Origin: Ophiothrix spiculata
Lineage: Eukaryota; Echinodermata; Ophiuroidea; Amphilepidida; Ophiotrichidae
Reading direction: 5' to 3' (one strand)
NCBI GenBank assembly: GCA_000969725.1
Contig: JXSR01S011648.1
Length of the DNA stretch: 57,018 nucleotides
Part shown: positions 1-12,204 of the stretch, one piece after another
Layout of the letters: each line of letters opens with the position of its first letter
Position numbering within the stretch: the stretch's first letter is position 1
The notes under the pieces: model-generated
What the model saw: the letters and a program-made list of their open reading frames with translations, nothing else
Databases searched by the model: none
Told to the model about the DNA's origin: nothing
Program-made: the position numbers and the translations under genes

Positions 1-1117
1 TCAAGTGGACTATTCACTTTGATTATGCTTTTTCATTTTGTTATCATAGTAATTAATTTATTCTAATTCATGAACAATCCACAATTTTTATGGATTTTTT
101 ATCTATTGCTACTATGACTTGCTTTCAAGTATATAAACACATAGAGAGCCACTTTGCAAGAGATTCTGAACTAGCAAAAAAGAAGCTTCATTCAACAGTC
201 TGATTACATTTGCCTTGCTACTGGGCACTTCAACACAGTCAAGTAGCATTTAAGCGCTCTGCTTCTGTCTTTACTCAAGAAATGACAAATAATGGCAATA
301 AGTTTTGCAAATGCCAAGTGTAAATACAAATACATAAAACAGACCTTTTTGCAATTGCTACCTGTAAAAAAAATCAAACCTTCCTCCTATTACTCAATAA
401 CATAGAAATTTGGTTAAAAACATTTTTGACAAACCATGATGATTCTTATGCAACAGTATCAAAAAATATTGGTGATGATTTTGCTAGATTATTCAATAAT
501 ACATTCTGGATGATATTACTGTTTTAGTATAAGTTTTCATACTATCTACAGTGAAAAAGGAATAGTAATTTGTCAGATTGTCAGCAAAGCAAAAAATGTC
601 AAATGTTCTTTCACAAGTGCCGAAAACTTGATCCAGATTAAACCATCACATTTGAAATACACTGACATATATGCAGCACCTTTCAACCAAAAAGTATATA
701 CAAAGTGCTGACTAGCTCATTCATCAAATCTCTAAAATTTATGTGATATTCATAGAAATTTACTGTTGAGACGCATGCAGCAATATTAGTAAAGAGATAT
801 CACATTGCTATTCAAACACACTCATAGATCACTGTCAGCCATGATTCAATGCAATATAATATATCAAACATGCCATGTAATTACGTTTTCTTATGATATT
901 TTGTTTTACAATGATCAAAACAAGGTGAATATTGATAACTTGTGAACTGCATGTTGCATCTTGGGCACTGTATGTTACTTTCTCCTCAGTGATGACAGCT
1001 AACAAAGAAACTGTAGCCATTATATAGTCTTAATTTAAGCTTGCACACATTCCATATCCAAGACAATTTCAAGGAATATTGGTGTCATCAGCAAACTGAA
1101 GCAATTATTATCATTCA
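1..1117. other. Intronic sequence, no feature recognised
   Basis: AT-rich non-coding DNA downstream (in gene sense) of exon B. The short reading frames here have no recognisable domains. I see no RNA gene, clear transposon end or long repeat. Confidence 0.6.
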
Positions 1118-1655
1118 GAATACTTTGATCATTATATTGTACTCTTGTATTGCCATATCTTAGCTACGGGATTCTTATTTGGGGAGGTGTACATAAAACA
1201 CATCTTGACAAATTGATAAAGTTGCAGAAATGGGCCATTAGAACAATTTCAAACAGTCATTATAGGGCTCACACGCCACCCCTATTTCATGATTGTAACC
1301 TTATTCCTGTAAATGATATTTATTAAATGGAACTTGGAGTATTTATGTTTAGATTTTCCTTTAACAATTTACCAGCTTGCTTAAAAAAATCTTCTTAAAA
1401 CGTAGACCATGACCATCAAACAAGACATGTTAACAATTTGAATATCACAAAAAAAAGAAATCATTTCCAGATTGTGCTATCTGTACAATTGGTCCCATTC
1501 TTTGGGACTTGCTTTTTTCCCCATTTATTTGGTAAGGGGTAGGCTAATTTCTGGCCTTATTGGCTTTCTGGTCTACTCCTCCATTGTGTATTAATTTTTG
1601 GTGTTATTTTGATGTGTTGTAAATTTTTGGAAATAAAAGATTACTGATTACTTAT
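1118..1655 (+). mobile_element. Non-LTR (CR1/Jockey-like) LINE relic, 3' end
   Basis: Plus-strand translation with interruptions reads LPYLSYGILIWGG, then HLDKLIKLQKWAIRTI, SHYRAHTPPLFHD and a later MELGVFMFRFSFNNLP. This is the order found after the reverse-transcriptase domain in CR1/Jockey-type LINEs. In-frame stops and shifts show that it is dead. It is followed by a 3' region with AATAAA near 1632 and a short GATTACT-type repeated tail. Only the 3' end is present, as is typical of 5'-truncated insertions. Confidence 0.75.
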
Positions 1656-2744
1656 ATATAAAACCAATAACTGGAATGCATTTTTTACTTAAAGTCTTTA
1701 CTTAGTTATCTCTTGAATCAACGCCTTTATCTTTAACACTGCTTAAATTTCTTGCACACTCATGCACATAAACTCTGTAATCCATCTGCTGCATTCAAAA
1801 GCATATTCATTAATCAAAACAAAACAAGTATTAAAATGTATGCAATAACATGACTTAATAGATATCAACCAGTGTTAGTATTGACAAACAACAAATTAAT
1901 TCAAAGTATTCATGTGCATTCACGTAGAGACTGTATTACTAGCACAATGGCATGTATGGAGACAGGGTTTGCAAGGGAATTCAATAAAAAAGAGAGTGTA
2001 AAATAATAATTCAAATTTATTCAAAACCTCCTACCAAGTTAGCTCAAGTTATATTACCTCCTACAAAGTGTCTCATATTTAAATCCCACAAAATTAAAGT
2101 AGTGCTTTACATATTTGTTGTTTTTTTGTGATTTTGAGCTTGAACTCTGTAAATATAAATTACATGACTATATCTTGTTTATGCGGACAAAGAGAATTTG
2201 CAAAGATGTTGTTACCAATTAAAAAAACACATACATATGACGGCATATCAATAAAGATAATCATAAAGTATGTGCATAATTTCTAGTACCATTTAAACAG
2301 GGTGTACAGCAGGCAATGTAACCTTCATTGTTATTTAGCTTCGTAGAAAAATATATTTATTCAATAGGCTTCACTAATTAACTCCACTAACATATGAAAA
2401 ATTAGATTTTAATAAGAAATAATTTTCTCTAATTGGACATTGACTGGACAAGAGGTAATATTTTTTCAGCACAACAATTCTTGAATTATGAACAGGTACT
2501 GTACTTTTACATATAAAGAGAAAGTTTCTAAGTCATTTAGCTAACACAGACACAAGTGTTCTCTTCTGGTAAAATGGATAGTTCGAATACCATTTGTTTT
2601 TCAAAATTAAAAGTTGTTAATGACATGAAAGACAGGTGAAGGAGTCCCAAAGTACATAAAGTGCCTGGAAAAAAATTGTCTTGATAATCTGAAAAAAATG
2701 ATGTCTTTATAAAAATAAATGGTGAGTTGATAAAGTAACAAATT
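1656..2744. other. Intronic sequence, no feature recognised
   Basis: AT-rich DNA. The 82-codon minus frame at 2607-2855 has no family resemblance and runs into duplicated non-coding DNA. Nothing else is supported. Confidence 0.55.
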
Positions 2745-2826
2745 CATAAAACTTATTATGTGAGAAATGGTAAGCAATTCAGTTGAAGCAATATCAGCAA
2801 TTTGCACCCAATATACAGGCAGTGTA

Positions 2827-2908
2827 GTAGTATTCTGAAAGATATTATAGCACATAGAAACTTAAATGTAGTATTCTGAAAGATATTATAGCACATAGAA
2901 ACTTAACT
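2827..2908 (+). repeat. 41-base unit repeated twice in tandem
   Basis: A 41-base unit starting GTAGTATTCTGAAAGATATT occurs at 2827-2867 and 2868-2908 with about one difference at its end. Unit 2 of the large duplication has only one copy near 4742, so this small duplication arose after, or was lost in, one unit. Confidence 0.9.
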
Positions 2909-3703
2909 GTAGATAAAATCAGACCAAGAAATACATTGTTATCTGAACTGAATAGAAATTGTACGCTCCTGTTGAGTCCTATATTAAAAGAATTCATTCA
3001 AGTCAAGTAAAATCAGCATCTCAGGTTAACATGAATGTACCATTTCCATGTTAAACTATTCCATTTACTTTAAATAAAAGTAAGAAATCGGATACAACAA
3101 ACGAATTATGTGGCCAACTTGCTTCAATGTAAAGCCATTGTATTTTAACACGGCCTACATTTATCTTAACAAAAGAGGCGGATAGCTGAGATGTTGATCA
3201 GGAAAGTTGAGAAAGGTCATGGGTATAAAATCAAACCTTTTATGTAATCCTTCACCTATGAAAGAAACTCTCTTTTTATTGCATGCTCCAGTTTCCATGC
3301 TCATGATTATTCTATTGTGCCCTATGAAAAGCCAGTGTACCATCACATAAATGACAAAATATCTGCCGTGGGGTTTCACAAATCTTTACCACAGCAAGTT
3401 CTTATTGCTATTTATATTAGCATGAACGACCCCTGCAGATGAAAGACTGTGCTTTTTGTTTCTTTCAGGCAAAATTCTCAATAAATTCTGCTTGAAATTG
3501 AATTTCATTGGATAACATTCAACAGGTTGAAGTAGAATGTTAAGAGTGCTTTTTGTTTGTTTCAGACAATATATTCTCTATAAGATTCTGCTTGAAATTG
3601 GATTTTATTGGATTACATTCAACAGGTTGAAGTAGGCATTGTCAAGTTAGGCTGCCAAATAGATTAATCTTCCCAAAAAAATTATTGTAATGACAAAACG
3701 AGT

Positions 3704-3833
3704 GTTGAGAGCCACAAGGCCGTATCTGCACAAGCAGCAAAAGAACCAAAAGACCCTATTTGCAACAAAAAGGGGCAAATATGGCCTTGTGGCTCTTTTG
3801 CTGTCTGTACAGATACGACCTTGTGGCTCTTAA
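3704..3833. repeat. Foldback palindrome, copy 1
   Basis: About 60-base arms (3704-3763 and 3774-3833) are near-perfect reverse complements around a 10-base loop. The phrase CCTTGTGGCTCTT occurs twice within the right arm. It is probably a miniature foldback element; no target duplication was identified. Confidence 0.85.
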
Positions 3834-4655
3834 CCCTTAAACATCTTTGTATAAACAATGACATTAATTTTGTATAAAATGATGCCAGAAAATCATTAAT
3901 GAGTCAACAGGTACTTATTATTTGCATGAAAGATATAGTACTTAAGTTAGTACTTAGAAACCAATACAGACAATCATATGTGAGTGCATCTTCTTATCAC
4001 ATGTTGCCTGCCTATCTTCCTTAATATTTCCACTTGCAAGAAATATGTAACAAAAATACAATATCTGCAATACTGAGTCAAAATGAATGTGTGTTTTAGA
4101 TTAATGTTATTGTTGTCTTGGCTCATTTATAATAAAACAGACTATATTACAAAATTGCTGGAATATAAAGCCATTGTCTCCTTCACAGCAGTCATTTAAC
4201 CTGACACAAAGAAATGTATTGTTTTAGTAGGCTGCAAAATGAAATCTTTAATTACTTTCTCAAAGAAACTCAATTTCCTGCTCCAGTTTCCACGCTCCAC
4301 TTGATTATTCAATTATGCCCTGTGAAAAGCCAGGTGTACTGCCACATAAATGACAAATGTCTGCTACAGGGTTTTACAAATCTTTACTACAGAAAACTCT
4401 TATTACTATTTATATTAAGATGAGCACCTCCTTAGGTTGAAAAGATGTGTTTATTGCCTGAAACTACAATATTCCTCATAAGATGCAGCCTGAAATTGAA
4501 TTTAATTGCCTGACAGTCAAAGGTTGAAGTGCCTCTTGTCAATGCAAGCTGCAAAACAAATGCGTTGAACTGACATTACTTCATTTTGACATTTATTTAT
4601 GCAAATCCATCAAATTATACTGATTCAACAAGAAATAAAAACAGAACTTCTGTAA

Positions 4656-6455
4656 TTTGTAAAGCTTATTATGTGAGAAATGTGGTAAGCAATTCAGTTG
4701 AACGATATCAGCAATTTACATCCAATATACAAGCAGTGTAAGTAGTATTCTGAAAGATATTATAGCACATAGAAACCTAACTGTAGATAAAATTAGACCA
4801 AGAAATATTTGTTATCTGCATTGAATTGAAATTGTACGCTTCTGTTGAGTCCCATATTAAAACAATTCATTCAAGTCGAGTAAAATCAGCACCTCAGGTT
4901 AACATGAATGTACCATTTCCATGTTAAACTATTCCATTCACTTTAAATAAAGGTAAGAAATTGGATACAAGAAACAACTTATGTGGCCAACTTGCTTCAA
5001 TGTAAGGCCATTGTATTTTAACACGGCCTAAATTTAACTTAACAAAAGAGGCGGATAGCTGAGATGTTGATCAGGAAAGTTGAGAAAGGCCAGGGGTATA
5101 AAATCAAACATTTTATGAAATCCTTCACCTATGAAAGAAACTCTCTTTTTATTGCATGCTCCAGTTTCCATGCTCTCTTTGATTGTTCTATTGTGCCCTG
5201 TGAAAAGCCAGTGTACCATCACGTAAATGACAAAATGTCTGCCCTGGGGTTTCACAAATCTTTACCACAGCAAGTTCTTATTGCTATTTATATTAGCATG
5301 AGCGACCCCTGCAGATGAAAGACTGTGCTTTTTGTTTGCTTCAGACAATATATTCTCTATAAAATTCTACTTGAAATTGAATTTTATTGGACTACATTCA
5401 ACAGGTTGAAGTAGGCTTTGTCAAGCTAGGCTGCCAAATAGATTAATCTTCTAAAAATGTTATTTGTAATGACAAAACGAGAGTGGAGACCCACAAGGTA
5501 ATATCTGCACGAGCAGCAAAAGAGCCAAAAGACCATATTTGCACAAAGGTGCAAATATGGCCTTGTGGCTGTTTAGCTGCCCTTGCAGATACGACCTTAT
5601 GGCTCTCAACCCTTGAAAAACATCTTTGTATAAACAATGACATTAATATTGTATCAAATGATGACAAAAATCATTAATTAGTCAACAGGTACTTGATTAT
5701 TTGCATGAAAGACATAGTACTTAAGTTAGTACTTAGAAATCAATACAGACAATCATAATATGCGATTGCATCTTCTTATCGCATGTTACCTTCCTAACTT
5801 GCAAGAAATCTGTAACAAAAATACAATATCTGCAACACTGTGTCAAAATGAATGTGTTTTAGATCAATGTTATTTTTGTCTTAATTGGCTCATTTATAAA
5901 ATATACACACAGAAATGTTTTCATGAAACAGACTGTTACAAAATTGCTGGAAAATAAAGGTATTGTCTACTTCACAGCCATCATTTAACTTGACACAAAG
6001 AAAAGTATTGCTTTTGTAAGCTGCAAGACAAAATGAAATCTTTAATTACTTTTTCAAAGAAACTCTATTTCCTGCTCCAGTTTCCACGCTCCACTTGATT
6101 ATTCTATTATGCCCTGTGAAAAGCCAGGTGTACTGCCACATAAATGACAAAATGTCTGCTACAGGGTTTTACAAATCCTTACTACAGCAAACTCTTATTA
6201 CTATTTATATTAGGATGAGCACCTCCTTAGGTTGAAATGATGTGCTTATTGCCTGTTATCTTACAATATTCTTCATAAAATACAGCTTGAAATTGAATTT
6301 AATTGCCTGACAGTCAAAAGATTGAAGTGCCTCTTGTCAATTAAGCTGCAAAACAAATGCGTTGAACTGACATTACTTCATTTTTACATTTACTTATGCA
6401 AATCTATCAAATTATACTAATTCAATAAGAAATAAAAACAGAACTTCTGCAATTA
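4656..6455 (+). repeat. Unit 2 of a ~1.9 kb tandem duplication
   Basis: Direct copy of 2745-4655, slightly shorter, ending where the shared AACAGAACTTCTG phrase stops near 6450. The offset drifts from about 1878 to about 1790 because of indels. Divergence of several percent suggests an old duplication rather than an assembly duplicate. Confidence 0.85.
5483..5610. repeat. Foldback palindrome, copy 2
   Basis: Homologous to 3704-3833 and at the matching place in unit 2, so it was present before the 1.9 kb duplication. The arms still pair around a short loop near 5545. Confidence 0.85.
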
Positions 6456-7907
6456 ACTGGAAAGAAAATGAATTGAACATCATGCAATTTTAAAGGGAAA
6501 CTAGGGATTTCAGATGAAAACAAAGAAACAAAGTAGTAAAATATCAAGAAATAGTTATGCTGACATTATTACACAAAATAATCTATGCCCACACTTATGA
6601 TTCCCTACATAACAGGCAAAATCATGTCTCAATTTACTAAATTTTAAAAATCTGCTTTCAAATGTCATTATAGTCCTCTACATTTCTACATAATAAGCTA
6701 CTGGTTGATAAATATGAGCCTTTGTAACATTGAAAATAGTAAAAATATGGAAAATACATGAGGAATAAATGAAGACTTTCATGAAAGCTTTTTTCAGGGC
6801 AAGAACTCTTGATGCAAGTCTGAGAATCACCTTTGCAAAAACTCAGTAAAAATACGCACAGGAGTTAAGTTAGACTTTTGTCAACTGTACAGTAGTGTCA
6901 TGCGGGAAACTGTTAGGAATTTAGTCTATTTGGCATCATGAAAGGACATGAATATCTCTCACAGATTTTCAAACAACTTCTGTGTCATCAATATTAATGG
7001 CAATTGAATATTTAAACATAAAACAATTTTGTAATTGCAGGAGTAAAATTTTGCAGTGGATTAATTTAGATCCCTTGGACTCTATTCTATCATGGAAGTA
7101 ATAGATGAGAAGGAACCACAATGATCTCAATCGGTCATACAATTATCCACTTTGCTATTCTTGTGAAGAAAAGGAAGGTTTATCGATGAGCAATCAGTTC
7201 GAGTAGGTTGATCATATTCTATTTGCCGCTATTACTGGAAAATTATCTAACAATTTACAAATTTATGCACGAACAAACATACCAACACATGAAGTGTCAT
7301 GAGGACATTTTTACTAACATGATAAACTACTGTGAACCTTGCAGCATCTTTATTTGATGTTCAGAAGGTTCTCAAATATCAAATGTAATGACTGGAGGAC
7401 AAATGATATCTTTGATCAATCAATGACATATTATGTAATGTTCCGGTGATCTCCGGGGAATGATTGTTGTCGTCTTCGTTTGGTACGAAGATATTACCGA
7501 TACATAAGTATTTCTAATAAGTGCCCAATGCTGCCCAGTAATAAAACAGAGCATCAGCCTTGGACACATCTTACAAAAACTTGGTTGAAAAAGCGCGGAT
7601 GGTACCGATGTTTTCCAAACAGTGGGTACCATTTTTGTAGCAAAGAAAGTACTGTGAATGGAACATCTGCTTCAAACATTCTAACCATAATTAAATGAGC
7701 CATTAAATTGCTACTTCAGTTTCTTGACTAGCAATAGAAATTAAAAGAGCGGCGAATGGATTGATGCTTTGATCAGTCTTCGTTGTGATTTCTTCTCATC
7801 TATTAATTCCATGATTCTATTCAGTTTTTGTGAAATATTCTTTGCAAAGAAAAATGAGTGTAGCACTATACCATAGCTCGCACTGCATTGGCTACAGCAG
7901 ACCTTGT
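6456..7907. other. Intronic sequence, no feature recognised
   Basis: Non-coding, AT-rich. Overlapping frames near 7420-7698 lack any recognisable domain. No TIRs or LINE remnants seen. Confidence 0.55.
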
Positions 7908-8007
7908 AATCAGGACTAATTTTTACTGCTGTTTTGACATCCTAAAATGAATTTTCCTATTTCAAAATGGCTATTAAGTTTCAAACTTCATCATAATTTT
8001 TGCAGAA
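7908..8007 (+). repeat. Direct repeat flanking exon B, low-coordinate copy
   Basis: About 100 bases beginning AATCAGGACTAATTTTTACT. The same sequence recurs at 8433-8534 with a few changes, so the exon with its splice sites lies between two direct repeats. Confidence 0.9.
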
Positions 8008-8133
8008 AGAGGAATAAATTATGAAATAAGTCAGCATTGTATTTATATCATCCTAGTATCCCTTTAAAATTGTCATTGAGTATCAAATTGGTTGAAATTT
8101 GTGAATTCTGTGAGTAAAATGTGTGTAACTTAC

Positions 8134-8255
8134 CTCTTTTACTCTATTTAGTAATGGTGGTAGCCAACCTACATTGGCTTCACAATGACTATCTAGAAAT
8201 GTCAAGATTTCAGCATGAGCTGAATCTGCGCCTCGTACCCGTGATCTTATTAAAC
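8134..8255 (-). CDS. GALNT: Internal exon of a polypeptide N-acetylgalactosaminyltransferase (exon B, DxH motif)
   Basis: This 122-base minus-strand exon completes the split glycine from exon A and adds 40 codons, from [10 protein letters not shown] through TFLDSHCE to LLNRVKE. The joined reading [14 protein letters not shown] is a hallmark of the GT27 catalytic domain. D-S-H at codons 21-23 of the exon is the DxH motif that holds the divalent metal and the UDP-GalNAc phosphates, so the active-site core looks intact. The acceptor ends in ATGCAG and the donor is GTAAGT; the exon ends in phase 0. No stop, frameshift or unusual codon is present. The expected next block (a PIID-type motif) was not found on the minus strand of 1-8133, so the following exon lies outside the window. 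The exon is flanked on both sides by copies of one ~100-base direct repeat. Confidence 0.94.
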
Positions 8256-8432
8256 CTGCATGAATGAACAATACAAATACAAACCGCATATGAGCAACAT
8301 TTGAAAAAGAGTTTAGCTTATCAGTGTGGTACTCTAGTATCTGAGCAAAAAAAAGAAGTTTTGATCAAGTTGTATGCAAAAGTGATAAGATACGCAAAAT
8401 ACTATGTTGCCAAGGTAGTTAACTGTTCATGA

Positions 8433-8534
8433 AATCAGGACTAATTTTTACTGCTGTTTTGACATCCAAAAACTAATTTTCCTGTATCAAAATGGCTATT
8501 AAGTTTCAAACTTCATCATAATTTTTGCAGAAAT
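8433..8534 (+). repeat. Direct repeat flanking exon B, high-coordinate copy
   Basis: Second copy of the ~100-base repeat at 7908-8007. It starts 178 bases above the exon B acceptor, well clear of the polypyrimidine tract. Confidence 0.9.
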
Positions 8535-9035
8535 GATTAGACCATCCATGAAGCACAATCGAAAAGCAATCCTTTGATTTTCAAAGTTGTCACTAGTTCT
8601 GATCAATTCCCTCAGATCTGAACGGCCATGTGATCATGCAAATCAAGCTTAACAAGTACACAGGGCCTGATATCACCCCCTTCTTCCTTCTATGACAACA
8701 GACACAATCACAAAACCAATGGAAAAACACTTTTACATTTACATATTGCTATCTTCAGTAGATGGCAGATAACTATTAATTTAAACTTAATCAAAATACC
8801 CTAAAGCACAAAAAACACTCTGATATCAGATGTAATGTGGTCTTGTCTTGATTTTGGAATACGCATTGAAATAACTTTTATGATTTAAGTTAATTTTACA
8901 ATAACTTCATAAAATCCTACAACACCATACAAATAATAGCTGAATATGTTGAAATTGTTCACAAGTATCTTCATAATGTGACTGAGTTTTTCCCACAAAG
9001 AATGGTTCCAAATTCTCATCTAGCACATTATACTT
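8535..9035. other. Intronic sequence, no feature recognised
   Basis: AT-rich sequence between the exon-flanking repeat and the inverted-repeat segment at 9036. No coding or mobile features seen. Confidence 0.5.
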
Positions 9036-9262
9036 GGAGTCATTAAATTTCCTACAAATCATGAAATTTTGAATGCAACAAATGTGTACAGTTAACAAGC
9101 ATCTCGCCTCACGCAGCACGAAAGACTTTTCTTTTCACGCAATCGCCGCATCAAGCAACCAATCAAGATACGCGCCGCGCAGTTTCATTGCCGATGCGTA
9201 GTCGCACACGCTCTCATCATACGCACCCTGCAGACTTGATTTGTAGGAAATTTAATGATTCC
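9036..9262. mobile_element. GC-richer segment bounded by 25-base inverted repeats
   Basis: The left arm 9036-9060 (TCATTAAATTTCCTACAAAT core) and right arm 9238-9262 match as reverse complements at 24 of 25 positions. The 177-base interior is far richer in CG dinucleotides than its surroundings. It lies immediately outside the start of the tandem array. It could be a MITE, but no target duplication is clear. Confidence 0.55.
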
Positions 9263-10807
9263 TATTATAGGTATAAGTACAAGCCTCGGTCTAAGTAAAA
9301 TGTACCTGCATGCAATTTTGTTCTTCTTGTTCTTCATCATCCTTACTTTTCTCCCTCCAGAGATATTCTTAATTTACATCTTTTCCACTCTTACTCTTGT
9401 GAAAATTACACAAAACCATGCTGTATTTTTAGTCATCAACATGTTATGTTCTTTACTCCATGGGGGTTTCATCTGCATCATTCCACCATCAATCAAATAT
9501 ATCTTTTAATACCATTTCAAAGTTCAAACAAATTCCCATCTTGTATTAACAAATCTCTTTCTTAAAAGGGATCACATTAATGTCTACAATAAATCTATTT
9601 CATATAAACTTTAGCTTTAGATTTTATATCATCTATGATGCTGTCATACATTGATTGATAGTATATTTCCGCAAGGCACAAGTAGTCAATTTTAAGGCAA
9701 TCAAAATCTTTCAAAAGCTTCCATGAGTGATGAATTCATACAACTTAATGAATATAACATGCTTTTTAATAATGTGCAAAGGTAAATTAATCCTCAGTTT
9801 TTTGATAAATTTAAGAATGTGACTTTATTTCTCTCTTGTTGGGTATTCCTAGGGCATAAAGGTGGTCTAAATAGGAGCAAACAGTAGAAATTGTGAAAAC
9901 ATGTGATTCCAGAATACAAGTACCTACTCTTCTGCCTTTTATCAGTGCAATTTTAATTTAATATCAAAATGGGATCTGTGTAATAACTGTAAAATTAATT
10001 TGATTATTCATACAAATGTGTCTTTTTGATTTAATTCTAGGAAATTATCAGATTTAGTCAGTGCATGCTAATGGATAATTTAAATAAAATTAAGGTAAAA
10101 CTGATTATCTACCAAAGTACTTCATAATCAAACAAATAAAACACATTTGCAATATTTACTACCATACCGGTAAACCCTAATGTCAAAGATTAAATGATAG
10201 CGCTCCAAATATTTTAAAGCCAACATCAATCAATTGCTTTTTCTCACAGGCAACTCCAATAACATATGCACACGGATTCTCTTTGAAACTTAATTCAGTC
10301 ATTCATCCAAATTTGCAACCAAATTCCCCAATCCAATTCTCAAAGTCCCGTTCTGCATAACAGATTCAACTTATGTCTGTCTCACATTGATAAACTGCAT
10401 ACATCAGACTCCTAAACATTGATTAATTGTTCAGTCCTTCAGGGCACGAATGGATCCAATCTTGAGCACAAATCCTTTCAATGCTTCAACAAATAAATGG
10501 CAAATGCTACAGACTCTTCAAAATATGATGCTAAATTTGTTTTATTGAGTCGAATCAATAGTAAATGTGACATTGATAAATGGTAGATTACGTATATCAT
10601 GGAGTTATATGAAGTAGTTGACATTTACTTTCATATATTACCTAATATTCTTCACTTTGTGGGTAGATAAATGTACAAAAGGGAATCAACTTTTCATTCT
10701 TTTTTCATTCATTTATGTTAAAAAGTGATGACACATTTTCTCATCTACACAGTAATTACAAGGGTCATTCAAAACGTTCTACCTGTTGTATCATAACTTT
10801 TGTTCTA

Positions 10808-11582
10808 AAGTATTCCGAAAAAGAAACTGGTACACTTTGCTTTGGTTTCATACCACTAAAATTATACAGTTATCAGCCCAAAATAATTCCATATAATGTT
10901 AATGGATATATTTCCTGTGATATGGGCACAAAATGTCTTCCAAAATCCAAGAATATCCCGCTTATCGGGCGAAGTAAAGATTTTTGGTAAGGCAACTAAA
11001 TTTACCAATTTTGAAGGCTACGGTGAAACATTCCCAGCGGAAAACATAGCACATAATACCCCAAGCTAGCCCGTACCAATTACTGTTTTACTCCCTCTTA
11101 GTCATGGACGAGCAGGCTTTTCAAACTCAAAAGTATTCGCATGGAAGAAGAATGATCCTCTTTATTCATTGAAGAGTTTTATCCGAGTTGTATCTGAATC
11201 ATCTTATCTCAGTCAATTTAATTGATAATTATTGTCTGTTCAATTTGGGATTCCTAATCAAATAGCGAGCTAAGCGTTATACGGCATAAAATATTGATGC
11301 AGCTTGTAATCGATATATCCTGCGGTAGTTACGGGTATTGAGCAATGGTATGCGCAGCATTGTTATTGCGTTGTGTTCAAAATTGGTAACTTTAGTTGCC
11401 TTACCAAAATTCTTTACTTCGCTCGATAAGCGGGATATTTTCGGATTTTGAAAGACTTTTTGTACCAATATCACAGGACACATATCCATTTACATTATGT
11501 AAAAATTTTTGGGCTTGTTACTTTATAATTTGAGTAGTATAGAACCAAACCAAAGTGTACCAGTTTCCTTTTCGGAATACTT
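10808..11582. mobile_element. 775-base foldback DNA element, TA target duplication
   Basis: The arms of ~200 bases start AAGTATTCCGAAAAAGAAAC on the left and have the matching reverse complement at the right end. TA occurs on each side (10806-10807 and 11583-11584). The corresponding place in copy 5 (near 35655) is the uninterrupted phrase TTGTTCTATTTAAGG, which is the empty site. TA duplication and long inverted arms fit a non-autonomous Tc1/mariner-type element. No transposase is encoded. Confidence 0.85.
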
Positions 11583-12204
11583 TATTTAAGGTAGCTACTT
11601 GAAAACTAGCACAAATATAGCTAAGAATGTAATCTACACAATAATCATATCAATATCTTTTCTAGTTTTCTTTAGGAGACCTGAAAACCACAATAAGGTT
11701 TGGTACACCAGAAACAGTGAAATATCTAATGACATTGCTACTGAAATCATATGTGTAGCTAATTCATGAACAACCATCTGTGTACCCAAAATTCATGTAA
11801 ATTGCAGAACAAATTTAAAATGAACATGTACCTAAATGTTCAACAAGTCATTTGTCACTGAATGAAATTTTGATCAAAAGAAAGTTGTTTTGGGCAAAAA
11901 GTGTGATACATTTGTTATATGGTTTAATGTTGTCATATGAAAAAAAATTAAATATCACCCACTCAATGCCATTACCAGGTTAATCTACATGCTATCTGAA
12001 TATATCATTTCATACACACAATTATTTTCCATATCATACCTGTACTTCAACAAACCAAATGTCAACAATTTCATTTTCTAGTAAAAAGATAAGAATAAAA
12101 CCAAAATAAAACACTTTCTTCACCATCCTTCTCAATTGTAAGAGTTGATATCAGTAACTAAACAGCTACACAAAAGGGCAATCTTCCACAACTGATGATC
12201 AAAT

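Larger units (their letters stand above)
2745..4655 (+). repeat. Unit 1 of a ~1.9 kb tandem duplication
   Basis: Begins near the phrase AACTTATTATGTGAGAAATG, which recurs at about 4664, and stays alignable to unit 2 throughout, with small indels and scattered substitutions. It contains a 41-base internal duplication and a foldback palindrome. No coding content: the short frames in both units are not conserved in length. Confidence 0.85.

Noticed and set aside
2745-6455. CRISPR-like or regularly spaced repeat
   Set aside because: The repeats are kilobase-scale tandem duplications with no short regularly spaced units, in a eukaryotic intron.
6950-7010. Possible next GALNT exon on the minus strand (frame reading INIDDTEVV)
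   Set aside because: Only a superficial resemblance to the family's aspartate-rich motifs; no flanking conserved residues and no convincing splice sites.
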